A program made the position numbers and the translations under genes. This document shows, piece after piece, positions 40,101 through 59,126 of a stretch of DNA of 64,000 bases. Position 1 is the stretch's first letter. Every line of letters starts with the position of its first letter. The DNA comes from Whitmania pigra (taxonomy: Eukaryota; Annelida; Clitellata; Hirudinida; Haemopidae), in NCBI GenBank assembly GCA_021613335.1, contig JAJTWR010000251.1, forward strand, positions 3,178,501 to 3,242,500, in the 5' to 3' direction. The notes below the pieces were generated by a model. That model was not told where the DNA came from. It was given only the letters and a program-made list of their open reading frames with translations, and made no database searches.

Positions 40101-41511
40101 CAATTACTAAATTAATTACTTATTATCATTAATAAAAATGAAATTAATAATGGCATAATTGTTAATCATAATATTTCTGCTAATATTATTATCGTAATGA
40201 TTAAAAAAATACTTACAGCACTAATTAAAGCTTGAAAGGGGCAATGCTCTCATGCACCTGCTTTATTATTTCGAAAAAGGCTTTCGATTATATTTGATCG
40301 TCTATTATTTAAAAACTTCATACAATATATCCGACCTTTCTTAGATCTAGTTTTAAAAAAATTGTTTCGATAATTTTTTTTTTTTTTGAAAAATAATAAT
40401 TACTTATGGCTTAAGTAATTGCGCAGAAGGTTATAGCTACAAGTAACAATGTCGATATTAACGATAACTCAACAACAAAATGGAATTTTCCCGAGCAACA
40501 ATCGCGTATAATACGCACAATTCATCATAAACTTAACTACTTAATTACTATTAAATAATTGCCTTTAGGCACAGTGCGAACTTCATCATCAATGCATCGT
40601 TACCGTAAATCCGATGTTTGTTTAGTTTTAATTAATAATTATGAAAATGATTTATTAAATGATATTTCTTTTTCAGTTTATTTTTATCATTGACGGGCTG
40701 ATTAATTATATCATGTTATTAAGCCTACAACAAAATTACGATAGTGAAGCCAAAGCAATCGAAAGGAACAAGGAAGCAAGTGGCCAGAGGCCCGACAATT
40801 GTTTGGGCACGCCCGGGCTTTAGAACCTTTCTTTAGTTTGTCCATTTCCAAATTGACATAAAATAAGGACCCGTGGCTGCTCTGTCTAGGATCCTAAATT
40901 TCTGTCCGAGGAGTGTTCCTGAGTGGAGCATTTTTTAATTTAGTTGTTATACAATTGTTAAGTTTTAAGTATTTTACATCGCGTCAACACTTTAACTTAT
41001 CTTGCATTTGTTTGTTTATTAACATATTAATTAAATTAACTGTATCACAAATCCTTAAACCAAAATTAAAAATCCATCATATATGGAAATTATAAGAACC
41101 TTATTCAGAGACTTTATGTACGTTTAACATAACATAATGCATAAATTTATTAAGCCAAACTAGAACTTTTAAGCCACAGTTAGAATTTCAATGATTTAAT
41201 TATAAAGTCTCTCTTCTTCTCAGGAACTGTTAAACCTTCTCAACAAGCAGAAGAACGAAATTACGAAAAATGAGAAACGCATAGCAGAGCTCGAAGAATA
41301 CATCGACAACATGTTGGCAAAGGTTTTGGAGGCTCAGCCCCAGTTGTTGACTTCAGGCACTCTCCTGATGTCGGAAAGAAAAAAACCGGTCACCCCACCC
41401 GTCTATAACAAGGATATTGAGTCCTTTATGAAGCGTCCAATGAAGCCTGATGACGATGAATTACCTGCACAAAATCGTTCTTACGACACTTTTAATTCTG
41501 TTTTCTTTTGA
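31192..41511 (+). CDS. RAB11FIP: Class I Rab11 family-interacting protein (RAB11FIP1/2/5-like), complete
   Basis: Effector that links Rab11 to recycling endosomes. Coding exons: 31192-31222, 31523-31561, 33742-33844, 34046-34177, 34426-34549, 35733-35795, 36167-36235, 36605-36760, 36829-36888, 37120-37215, 37411-37492, 37805-37864, 38011-38096, 41224-41511 (1389 nt, 462 aa). The start fits the family pattern (MWNPTHIQLTV versus W.PTHVQVTV). The C2 domain covers residues about 5-145 (KKGKSGTNDAYVLIKCG, KYQTSIRER, FNEKCEF, GEIELFLSLG). The middle is a charged, probably disordered linker with a small Cys pair (NICQKCIYYEEKLHE) just before the last exon. The C-terminal Rab11-binding coiled coil starts at residue 368: ELLNLLNKQKNEI, then ELEEYIDNMLAKVLE with the YIDN core. 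I see no NPF motif, unlike vertebrate class I members. The 3.1 kb last intron carries a hAT element. A polyA signal lies at 41658. Confidence 0.94.
36296..36415 (-). repeat. MITE-like dispersed repeat, copy 2
   Basis: Reverse-oriented relative of the copy at 9759-9925; it ends TTTTGCCCATCTTTGGG on the plus strand. It lies in the Rab11-FIP intron after exon 7. Confidence 0.6.
38222..40067 (-). mobile_element. hAT transposon with BED finger and ZBED-like transposase relic
   Basis: Terminal inverted repeats TAGGGCTGC (38222) and GCAGCCCCA (ends 40067), followed inward by GATTAAT/CGATTAAA-type words. An imperfect 8-bp target duplication flanks it (TTAAACAG at 38214-38221 versus TTAAAAAC at 40068-40075). 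The minus-strand pseudo-ORF reads N to C: BED zinc finger (40034-39843; CVHCSKQF, then YHHRSNH), catalytic region (39733-39134; WTSNNNESYCGVTGHWI, CVTNNATWLLQ), DVATR*NSTYR where the RWNS Trp codon is TAA, a helical region (39177-38611), and the dimerisation end (38650-38462; FVPATSVSCKILFSSTGYI). Stops and frameshifts make it inactive. It lies antisense in the last Rab11-FIP intron. Confidence 0.88.
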
Positions 41512-42253
41512 AGAATTGTCGTTTGTAGCACTATTTTTCGATTTAGCGGCACCAAGATTCCTAAAATGATTCGTTTGTTATATAAAATATCAAAATATTT
41601 TTTTAAGTTTCGTTTTGCATAAATATAATGAATTATTATTTAAAATTTTATATATTCAATAAAGTTAAAGTTTTGTGTTATTCATTAGGTGCTCGATAAT
41701 TTAATAAGTCAAAATTTTGTTTATGAAATTCCCCTTGAATTGAAACCATTAGAACTTTAAAAAATTAGAACAATTTAATGCATTTCTTTATGAAATTAAA
41801 TAAGAATAATTTATCAATGTATTCAGCAAGAAAAAAGTTCTATAAAATCTTACATTCATGCCTCAGGCTCGTCTGCCAATTACGTTGATTGCCCCCACCC
41901 CGTCATCAGCCTTGGAATTTCCCAGAAAAATTTAGCGACAACAAATCGTGTTCAGTAAATGTTCGTCGGATGTGGAAATTTATTCGGCCAGTGAAGACTA
42001 ATTTCTCGACCGGCGATTCAAAACTGGTGTTTATTTATACAATTTCGGATTGTTTACTTGCAAAGTTTCATCCGTTTCTATAAGATTCAAATCTTGTAAA
42101 TGTTGCATGACTTCCGCGTTCTTTGCAAGAACGATTTTTTTGAAAAAAATTGTAAGACTAAATTAATTAATTTTTATTGAAATGAAATAGTCCTGAAAAC
42201 ATTTCACATTTTCAAAAAGTTTATTCTCAGGAGTACGAGCGTAAAAACCGAAC
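41512..42253. other. Short intergenic region between Rab11-FIP and NF-kB
   Basis: Holds the Rab11-FIP 3' UTR (AATAAA at 41658-41663) and the presumed promoter and 5' UTR of the NF-kB gene. An acceptor-like TTATTCTCAG ends at about 42230, just before the start codon, suggesting an upstream non-coding exon. Confidence 0.5.
41914..41923. promoter_or_regulatory. Perfect kB motif upstream of the NF-kB gene
   Basis: GGAATTTCCC, whose reverse complement GGGAAATTCC fits the kB consensus GGGRNNYYCC. It is about 330 bases before the proposed NF-kB start codon, where negative or positive autoregulation would be expected. Function is inferred. Confidence 0.4.
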
Positions 42254-42834
42254 ATGTATATGCCAGGCCCAGGTATATGACTGACATGTTTTATTAGTTT
42301 TGAAATTGTTGTTTTGTTATCATTAAAATAAAAGACAATCCTAAAAACATATGGTTGTTGGATCAGTCCACTAGTGCACTTGGAACAATTAATATTTACT
42401 ACCGTTTTGGATATTTATTTCTACATTTTGTCCCTGAAGCTTGACTGTATTTTTTCTTCCATTTCTTATTTAATTTTATTTAATTTGTAATGATCTCCTA
42501 TTAATAGTAGTGGTAAGTAGGATAAATACAATCACAAAGATCTTTTTTTTAGCTAAATAAATAAATTAAATTGTATAAAACTAAACCTGTTACAATTAGG
42601 ACCACAGCCATTCCTCGAAATCATCGAGCAGCCTCAGTCAAAAGGATTCCGTTTCCGATATGCTTGCGAGGGGAAATCTCATGGGGGCATCCAGGGTGCT
42701 ACGAGCAGGAAGGACAAGAAAACCTTTCCGACCGTCAGGGTTGGTGGTTTTGTGGTTATGAATGGTTATAATTAACACTTATAAACAGAGGCGCCTCTGA
42801 CACCATGCACATGATGTCTTAGAAATTAACTATT

Positions 42835-42865
<31 letters not shown>

Positions 42866-43331
42866 TTATCATTATTGTTATTATTACTATTAATAATACT
42901 GTTGTTGTTGTTGTTATTATTATTGCTATAATTAAATGCTGAAGGTAAGCATTTTAAATTACAATGTGGGAATATGGGTTATCATAATTGGTAGATATTA
43001 TTAAAAGTTGCTATGTTTAAGGGGACATTAAATTAGATAATTGCAAAATTATTGGTATTGTTGTTTATTTAAAAATAGAACAAATATGTTTAAATAAAAG
43101 TTACATTATATCATGTGATTTTGTAAAAGGCAAAGTACATCTAATTACTTTTGGTCAATTAATAAACAAATTATCAAAAGCTTATAATAAATATAAATTA
43201 CAAAAATTATATTCGACAATGGAAACAACAACGAAGCAATTCATAATAACAGTTTTGAAATTATGGAACAAATAACAGCAACAACAGTAATGATAATGGC
43301 GTTAATGGCGATGACAATAACAACAACCGTA

Positions 43332-43368
<37 letters not shown>

Positions 43369-45531
43369 ATTGTTGTCACAGCTGAGAAACTACTCCGGAC
43401 CGGTCAAAGTTGTGGCATCCTTGGTAACTGATGACGAAAACCCTAAGCCCCACCCCCACGAGCTGGTTGGTCAACACTGTGACAATGGCGTCTGCACAGT
43501 TTTAGCTAGTGGAGACGAGCCTGTAGTTAGGTGAATTGATTAAACAAATGAACAATTGATCATTCATTTTAATTAATTTTTTATTTTTTACAATTATTTG
43601 TCCTAAATTTTACTATTTATATTAATTTTTAATTAAGTAGTTGCTCTATTAGTTATTTATATTAAACATTAAAGCAATTCTCTAAATTAAAGATTATGGT
43701 TTTAACCACTAAATAAGAGCAACCTATTATCATTTAAATTAAAAATTAAATTTAAAATGCTCTTTTTGCCGTTCATCCTTCATACAAAATAATAAATTAT
43801 AATATAAGTTTGTTAAGATATAATTAAACACCAATTCTCGATAACAACCTTATTATACTATATATTATAATTTATTATAATAATTAAAAAATAATTAAAT
43901 ACCAATTTCAATAACAAACGTGCCCTCTCCTCAGCTTCCCGAACGTTGGCATAAAACACACTACGAAGAAAAACGTACTTCAACTGCTTCAGAATCAACT
44001 GAGGGAGTCTTGCATAGCAAAGAAAATTGGCAGGATGCAGCACGTCGCTGACATGAGCATCACGGTCCTGTCAGGTGATTGGCATTGTAGAGTTTATTCA
44101 TTTAATGAATTATTGATAACTTGTGATTAGGTGACAGTTTGTTTAATTTGGAAATTATGAAGATTACTGATCAATTAACTATAACTTAACCAGTTGATTA
44201 ACCATCTTTTTATCCATCAACCATTGCTTAACGACAGATGAAGAAGAGGAGACCATCCGTCGACAATCAGAGGAGATGTCGAAAGATCTCCAGTTGAGTG
44301 TTGTCAGAATCCAATTCCAGGCTTTCATCCTCAATGAGTTTGGAGTTCCCGTCTCCACTTTGCCGCCCGTCCACTCGTGTCCGGTTCACGACAGCAGTAA
44401 GTATTCATTTGTTTGCTTTTATTTTTTGAGTTTCATTTTTTTAGCAGAGTGATTGTCACAAAATCCCCTCAACACTTCTGTTTTGTTGATGCATTTGTGA
44501 GGTTTTTGTAATTATAATCAGAGGCCCCATGTGCTTCTCTCCTGAAGATCTGTCGAATGGACAAGGTCGGTGGATGCTGCACAGGCAACGAGGAGGTTTT
44601 CCTGCTCTGTGACAAAGTTCAGAAAGGTCAGGGTACCTTTCCTCCGTTGATTGCTTTGTTAATTTAATCATTCCAAATTCTTCCATACAATTTCAAATGG
44701 TTCTATTACAAAGACACAAAGATAACACTTGTTATTATTATTAAGGGTTCTGTTATAGCTCAGCAGAAGTTGCATGTATTTTATTTCAATTACTTCATAT
44801 TACATTATTTTCTTTGCTTATATTTGCTTAACACCATTTTATCAGAAACAAGAAAATAAAACTTGAAACTTTTATGTAATACAGCATCACAAAAGTACTT
44901 TTAGCATTGAAGAAGGGATTGCTAAAGCAAGACATGTGCAAATGTTGCTGTATTATTATTGTTACTATTATTAAAAAACATATTATAACATAAGTATTGT
45001 CTGTTGGATATATTGAACTTGAAAATATTTGAATTATTTATAATTACATTTTAACCCGTGTAATTTCTATATAAGAAAATAAACAATAAAAATTGCAGAT
45101 GACATTGCCATAAGGTTCTATGAGCAAGATGAATACGGCAGCATCCACTGGGAGGACTATGGACAGTTCGGACCCCACGATGTGCACAGACAGGTGATAA
45201 AGAGTTATTTGTAATTGTTGTAATTATTTTTGTTGTTATCATTATTATTGTTATTACAATTATTGTTGTTATTGTTAACATTATTACTATTATTGTTATC
45301 ATTATTATCATCATTGTTATGGTTAGTATAGTTATATTAGTGTGAGTGTCGCATGTGACAACAACATGAAACACAGAAATTTTACTCATCAATCAATTCA
45401 TTAATTCATTTCACAAGTTGCTTTTAATCGTTCCAATCATCTGGTCACAGCCTATGCTCTACCTCTTCAAGCTATCCCTTCAGGAACCAAGGCGCCTCTG
45501 ACACTACACTTAAAGCACCACACAAATGAAC

Positions 45532-45584
<53 letters not shown>

Positions 45585-45659
45585 ATTATTATTATTATTA
45601 TGATTATTACTATTATTATATCATCATCATCATCATCATCGTCATCGTCATCGTCATCG

Positions 45660-45690
<31 letters not shown>

Positions 45691-48600
45691 TATTATTTTA
45701 ATCATCAGTATGCCATCGTTTTCCGGACACCTGCCTACCACAGCACAGACATCACCTCCCCTGCATCGGTGCACATTCAACTTCTCAGGCGATCTGACGG
45801 TGAGGTCAGCGACCCGAAAACTTTCGTCTACCATCCCGTGAAGACCGGTTTGTTGATGTTTCTTGAATGCTTCGAATTTCTTGAATTCATTCATCTGAGG
45901 TATGGGCATTAGTAAATCATTTTATGAGATAATTGCCCTAACAGAGTGGACGCCTAAGTAATATTTTTAAAAGCAATAAACTCACTAGAATTTTATTAAA
46001 ATTCAAACCATATTCAATTGAACTGACATCTACGTCATATTATTTTTTCATTTTGTTTAACATTTTTAAAAAATATTATTATTCTACATTTTTATTTCCA
46101 TCAATTAATTAATTATCAGCAAATTTAGTTTAAAGTGATTAATTCTCAAAGTGAACAACTTTACTTTCACAGCTTGTGAAATCAATGGAATAAGTAACAA
46201 GAAAAAGAGAAGGCTCCAAGCTTCAAACTATGAATCATCCTTGCTCCAAGGTTAGAATTGTATGAAAATACATGCCAAATGAATTCTTAATAATTATTAA
46301 ATAAATCAATTGCAAACTATCTTATTACAATATTTTAATATTTATAACAGCCACATCTTGCCTTAAAATGTGGTAGCATTTTTTTGGGTCAGTCCTAATT
46401 CAGGATCTGAATTTTGATTTTTTTCACATTCTTCGCAGAGAATGGAACGCCCTACAAAAACTTTCCCAGAGTTTTGGAAGAATTCTCACCGATGAGTTTG
46501 GGTTGGTGGTCGCTGAAATTTTTCACGGCAATCAAGTTTATGCTTTGTTTAATATGATAAAATTAGATAATTAATGTGATTAATTAATTAACTAATTATG
46601 AGCTAGTGCGCATCCCCATTGGTTAATCAAATAACTTTTAATACTATTTAATTTTTTAAAAATCTATTTTGACCAAAATTTATTAATTATTATTAAATTT
46701 ATTATTTCATTTCTGTTTATAATCATTGCTAAAATTGGCTCCATCTTTATCCCCAGGAAACCAAGAAGTGCCCCAAGTCTCTTCCCCGATGTTCCAAGGG
46801 ATCAGCAGTTTTTCTTCCTCTTCCATCTCCAGCCTCGTTGGTCGGGGGCAACTGAAGACCTCCGATTCAGCAGATGAAAAATCTCCTCCCAGTTCTGATC
46901 AGAAGTCTCAAAAGAAGGATGCTGATGATGGAGAAGGAGCCAAGAAAGATTTAAGAAGGCAGTCCAGAGGTTGGTAGTGTATGGAGTTCTCAATAACTGC
47001 CTAATGTAGCCAAACTTTAAATATTAAATGTTTGTTGCTATTACCCGATAAATTTTATTTTAATCTAGAAGTCGGTTAAGATATAAAGGTTGGAGAAGCT
47101 AATAGTAAACATTTTGTTAAATTTAAAAGTAGTGACGATTCATTTTGAAATTCCTGAAATATTCAGTTAGGGAAATCCGACTGGCTGAAAAGATCGAACA
47201 GCTCAGCGAATGTCTGAGACTATACTCATGCACTGAAGATGCGAGGTTTCTCATCTCTCCTCTGAAGGCACTCATAAAAAAACAGAATGAAGATGGGGAC
47301 AAGTTAGTATTTATCATGTTTTGATGTAACATGGATTTGCAAATATTAGTATTTCCTTTAGGATGATCCTTATCTCAAAAAGGAGTCTGCAAATGTTGCT
47401 TTGCCTAATTTAATATGATTGTTAATTGAGAATTAAACAAACCTTCCATGTTCAAGTATTTCTCCAAAACCTTTGTTAAATGGTCAGTTGGTCAGTCAAT
47501 ACCATGGAACAAGCTCAAGTACCTACATAACTCCAATCATGTTCACAATGAATGTTTATTTTTTTAATGCTCACATAAATTACATTGAGCATAATTTTAA
47601 TAATGATATTATTAATGACCATGTAACAACAAGCAATCATTTCAAGTGCTCTTCATCTCTCAATCATCCACAACAAAGCAATGGCAGCTTTCAATTTGTT
47701 GTCAGTTCTAAACTCCTCTCCCTCAAAACAGCTGGCTCTTGATGGCTTGAACGACCTTTATCAGGTAAGACCTTATTTTGGGTCTCAAACATAAATCCAA
47801 AATAAAAATCTTTTAATTATTCTGAAGTTTTGCGATTAATGTAGAGCGATTATTTATGTCAAAACATTGCTCAAATAAGCAAAGGCATCTCTTGACTTTC
47901 CATAGTCTCCTGTGACTCTTTCCGTGCTCACCAAAGAGTCGGTCCACCTGAGGATGCTCCTGGAGAGCGGTTGTGACGTCTCCTACCTGACCAAAGATGG
48001 TGACACCCTCCTCCACGTCGCGGCCAAACTCGATCACCCTGAATCGATCGACTTGCTGCTCCAGTATCGGTCTGATCACTTCGAGAAAGTCCTCAACCAG
48101 TTCAACTATAAAGGTGCCAAAGTACTTTTTACAAAGTTGATTGCAACTGCCATAAAATAGTATAGGAAATTAAACGTTAGTTAGTTGAGTGGTTGTAGTC
48201 AGTCTAATCATTGCATAACTAACTAAGTAGATAAGTAATAAATTTGTCATTGGAATAAAGGCTTCACGGCCTTGCACTTGGCATCGGAGAGAGGTCATTT
48301 GGGCTGCCTCAAGTCCCTGGTTAAACACGGAGCAGACATTCAAGTGAAGGACCAACTTTCGGGCAAGACCGCCCTCCATCACGCCATTCAAGGCGATCAC
48401 ATTTGCATTGTTGCTTATCTTATTCTAGAAGTTGGTTTGATTGATTATTACAAAGTCAATACATAAATTATTCAAACAAGCTATTAATTATAGTAAATTA
48501 TATTATAATTCCAAATACTTTGGATCTGATTCTTTTTTGTTCTACCCTAATTCTGCATTAATAATCAGCTCTGATTTTGAATGCACTCCTTTCCCAGACT

Positions 48601-49966
48601 CCAGTCGACGTCAATGCTGCCACACTTTCGGGTGTAACTCCCCTCAAGATGGCCTCATCCATGGGTCATCCCCAGATGGTTGCCCTTTTGAATCTGGCCG
48701 ATGCCGAGATAGGCATGTCAGACGACGGATCATTGGAGAGCGACTCCGATGAAGAGATGCCTCTCTCCTCTCGAACAGCAGCAGAGGAGGAACTCGAAGA
48801 TTGCCTGTCCAGGTGCAGGATAACAGAATGTGAAGACCCACAGGTTCTGTTTTTGAATTGAAATTTGACATCTCACTGTGGGTTAACATTTTCAAGAATG
48901 GTTTAGTAGTAGAGAACTTCACATTAACCCTTTGGTGGGTTATCCAGAGAATATGCTGCCCAGCAGTTGGCTGGTTTCTAAGGATTTAGAGGAGAAATCT
49001 CGTCCATTTTCGTACAATATTGTTATAAACAACAAAATTAATTTTATATTTAAAAGTCTGTAAAAGGAGTCTTTTAAAGGATTAAACACCATCTGCATCA
49101 TTTGAGTCATCACAGTAATTCAAATGCACATCTTCACAATTTGTGCTGGGTTCAAGCAAGCTTAAGTAACAAGTAATTTTTAAAATATTACTTAAGTAAT
49201 TAAGGCATTGAAACACCTTTCTGCTTCAATAGAGGAGGGTGAAAGTGAGTTTAGACAAGATTTCAAGCTTTTCAAGATTTTGGGACATTCCTTTGTTGCT
49301 TCGTAAAATTTCATTTCTTTCTTAATGTGTGTCAAGATATTTTCTTGAGCACAATCTAAATGTTGATCTTCTGGCTGGCATAAAATGTCATTGGGCTCTT
49401 CTGCTTTGGGCTTTTTCATAGCGGGTTCCTTAGTGATGTTATGTTCAAAATTTTCAGCACTCTCAATAATAGAACCATAGGGAAAAAGACGTGAAAGAAC
49501 ATTTCTTGCCACTTCGGCAAGCTCTCGTATCTTTGGACAACTTAAGAGTGAAAACTCGACCACGTGCTCAAAACTGTCTGGAGCCTCTAGATATCTCACA
49601 AGGCCACAAATCTCTTTATTTCTCCTTAATTCAATTCTGTAATTGACAGCTGTCAATAATTCTTGTGAAATAGCTCCTGTTTCTTCTGTCAGCTTTTTGA
49701 GAACATACTCAAAAATCTTTTCAATCTTTGAAATTGTGACGTCACTTCTACAACGAGCGGTTGCACCAACCTCAATTATTTCTAGACTTTCTACTATGAC
49801 ATCTACTATGCATTTTTTCCAGACAAAGGTGTCTGTACCAGACGAACTCCATCCAGTGTGCAGCGGTGTTGAAGATTCGATGTTCAACACGAAGAGAGCT
49901 TTGGACTCCGGAATTGATTCCTTGCATAAAGAGGACTATCAGGAGTTGTTGAATAAGCATCCTTGA
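42254..49966 (+). CDS. NFKB1: NF-kB p105/p100-type precursor: Rel homology domain plus ankyrin repeats, complete
   Basis: Inducible transcription factor held inactive by its own ankyrin half. Coding exons: 42254-42272, 42600-42739, 43382-43530, 43935-44074, 44238-44396, 44522-44626, 45099-45193, 45709-45847, 46173-46250, 46439-46501, 46757-46969, 47167-47302, 47647-47764, 47906-48113, 48261-48430, 48598-48843, 49823-49966 (2322 nt, 773 aa). RHD, residues about 8-315: FLEIIEQP, the DNA-contact loop [69 protein letters not shown] at about 325-329. A Ser-rich linker replaces the Gly-rich region. About six ankyrin repeats cover 470-670 ([46 protein letters not shown]). The C-terminus has acidic [12 protein letters not shown] and DSGIDS (754-759), the IKK/beta-TrCP degron type. 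No death domain is seen. The first coding exon (MYMPGP) is short and the least certain; the rest is secure. NFKB1 and NFKB2 cannot be separated here. Confidence 0.95.
42787..42955 (+). repeat. GCGCC-type repeat with ATT/TTG microsatellite tail
   Basis: GAGGCGCCTCTGACACCATG followed by (AAT)n, ATT and GTT runs, in NF-kB intron 2. The same GGCGCCTCTGACAC word precedes the ATT array at 45491, so this is probably one dispersed family. Confidence 0.5.
45430..45696 (+). repeat. GCGCC-type repeat plus (ATT)n and (ATC)n arrays
   Basis: GGCGCCTCTGACAC at 45491, then (ATT)n at about 45534-45600 and (ATC/GTC)n at about 45622-45690. The array ends about a dozen bases before the acceptor AG of NF-kB exon 8 (45707-45708), so it occupies the place of the normal pyrimidine tract. 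Confidence 0.8.
49192..49800 (-). mobile_element. hAT transposase relic, C-terminal half
   Basis: Minus-strand open frame ending [16 protein letters not shown], the hAT dimerisation motif, preceded by KCxxxLKxCLNxL-like helices and a long acidic linker. It is cut off just after the motif. It lies antisense in the last NF-kB intron. The frame happens to stay open through the final NF-kB exon to 49890, but I regard that part as chance. Confidence 0.7.
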
Positions 49967-50889
49967 AGGATTTTTGGACTCAGCGTGATTTTTTTAAACT
50001 GGAAATTATTTCTTCTACCACAAATTTAATGTGTCTGCTGCTAATGTCGATCATAATTAGTTATTGCTCGTTAATTACGTAGTAGGTAATGCAGCTTAAC
50101 TGATTTTCTAGGTTTCAAGGCATTGCACAGCTCTAGAGGTTCGTGTTTGTACTTCGCAGGAGGTCTGAACGTGATGACAAAGATTTACTGATACCAATAA
50201 TATAACATTTAGTTTTCATTTTGCATCTTTATCAGTAGTATATTTTCTCATAAATGACTGACTGCAATTCCGGTAACTCAATAAAATGTACCACTCTAGC
50301 CTTTTACACCAATTTGTTGAATTTTTTGAGTTAACATTGAGACTGCAAGCTCCTGTAAGGGTTTCTGATATAGCACCTGTTTTAATATTTTTACATACAT
50401 AACATAGGCTACGAACCGATATAAGAATGTGCATCATTGAAATAAAACGATCTTGTGATACTGATTACAATTCGGACCAAAAATCAAGGGCAAAGACTAT
50501 TGAGTGCTCTTTGTTACTATTCAGTGATGTATGAGCAACAGACATTTATCGATTTTCACATGCCATTCTTGCTTGTGAAAAAAATGGCTAAAACATACGT
50601 CAACGAATCTAATGAAAACCAATCGAAGACTCCATGACAACGCCTTCCTAGAGACAACAAGGACCGCTGCCCCGTTAAAATCACTAAAGCAACTCCAAAA
50701 ATAGTAGAATTTGTTGATGACCGAAAAATTACTTTCGTTTTTCTCTTAAAGGATAATTTGTCAAACATGACCTCTCGACATCGCATCGCTGCTAAAACTT
50801 CGGATTGGCAAGATGGTCGGTGACTAATCACGTATTAGAGCGTTTTAAATAATAATTTATAATAAAAGTTTAGTTAAATTATTTTAGGC
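49967..50889. other. Intergenic: NF-kB 3' end and PKD2-a upstream region
   Basis: AATAAA at 50280-50285 is a possible NF-kB polyA signal. The right part is the PKD2-a promoter and 5' UTR; ATTTTAG just before the start codon may be the acceptor of a leader intron. No other coding signal. Confidence 0.45.
50628..50641 (+). promoter_or_regulatory. X-box-like (RFX) motif upstream of PKD2-a
   Basis: GACTCCATGACAAC fits 13 of 14 positions of the ciliary X-box consensus RTHNYYATRRNRAC (mismatch at position 2). It is about 250 bases before the start codon. A second half-site-like AGAGACAAC follows at about 50651. Confidence 0.4.
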
Positions 50890-57768
<6,879 letters not shown>

Positions 57769-59081
57769 ACTCCTAGAATAATAATAATAACAATATTTTA
57801 TAACAACAATATGATAATAACAACAATATGATAATAACAATAATTATAATAACAATTATATTATATATATTATTATAATTATATTATTATTATAATAGTT
57901 TTAATAATTATTAAGAAAAATTACTATGGTAATATGTAATATAATAATATAATGTTGATATAGTGAGTTTTGATTATTACAAAATAAATGCAGTCTTTCT
58001 AAACATCTGATTTATACTACAAGATTTTTGTCAAGAATTTTAAATTTTTCTTATCATTAAAGCAAAAAAGTTTATCTTGCAGAATGAAAGAGATGAGATG
58101 GAGTCTAGCAGAGCTACACGCAGACACAAAGATTACAACAACAGTTGAAATCCAACAACTTACAACAGCACAACACAACTTATAATAGTTTTGAAACATT
58201 TATTTTTGTGACAATTTTTGTGTCGTGAAAATGAAACCTATAATTAGTTCGTTGTTGTTCAGCATAGAAGTTTCCAATAAATTATTCAAACGGTTCCTAA
58301 GTGAATGTATTTTTCATTTCTCTCATTTATTTCGCCCTTTAGAACAAAATTTTTATACTTCTAAAAATCGTGTTATTTATATTTGGAAGCTTCAGTCTAC
58401 GTAAAGTCTGGCCATAAAGTATTCTTTAATCATAACTGAAAAATTTCAAATGAAGAATCATTATGTCAAAAATGAGAAGAAGTAAAAGTACATCAAAGTC
58501 TTAAAATAAAAATTTGTTTATCATTGTTTATCATTTGTTTATATTATATGATACATTCTTATTTTACCTCTTTTTGTTTGAACAATTATGTTCAATTCGC
58601 ATTATTAACAAACTATCTATAATTGCCACTAGAACTGCCTTCGTAATTATTAAACTGTCAGCTGTGCCAGTGTTAACAGGGAAGCGATGCAGAAAGAGAA
58701 ATACATGCATATCTTGTGACGGCATTGCATACAATCATTCAATTACGATTATCAATCGGGTGCAAAACATCAGACCACCTAATCACAGGAGGAACCCGAT
58801 CAAGTCAGCCGTTTTAGGTCCAAGCAGGATTGAATTTGCGCAGGTATAGCCTGGTTTATGGAGGTCTCTGTGCAATAGATAAGTTGCTGAAATCCGTTGT
58901 TAATTATGACTCCTGTCATTAATAATCAATTATTTCATTAAATAAATATTTTGATAAAATAATAAGACGACATGCGTCAACATTATCCGCCTATTAAGGA
59001 GTTTAGTGCTTCATAACTCTAAACTCGTTTGTGCATTAATTTTATTATTATGATATTTCGTAATAATATTTGTGGGTGTCC

Positions 59082-59126
<45 letters not shown>

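Noticed and set aside
48598..48861. NF-kB exon 16 read through to a stop at 48861 as an alternative C-terminus
   Set aside because: It would lose the DSGIDS exon. The donor at 48844 and the phase-0 acceptor at 49822 fit the p105 architecture better, though a minor read-through form remains possible.
49801..49890. Extension of the minus-strand hAT frame over the final NF-kB exon
   Set aside because: The plus strand has a clean acceptor, the correct phase and a conserved degron with stop; the antisense opening is chance.
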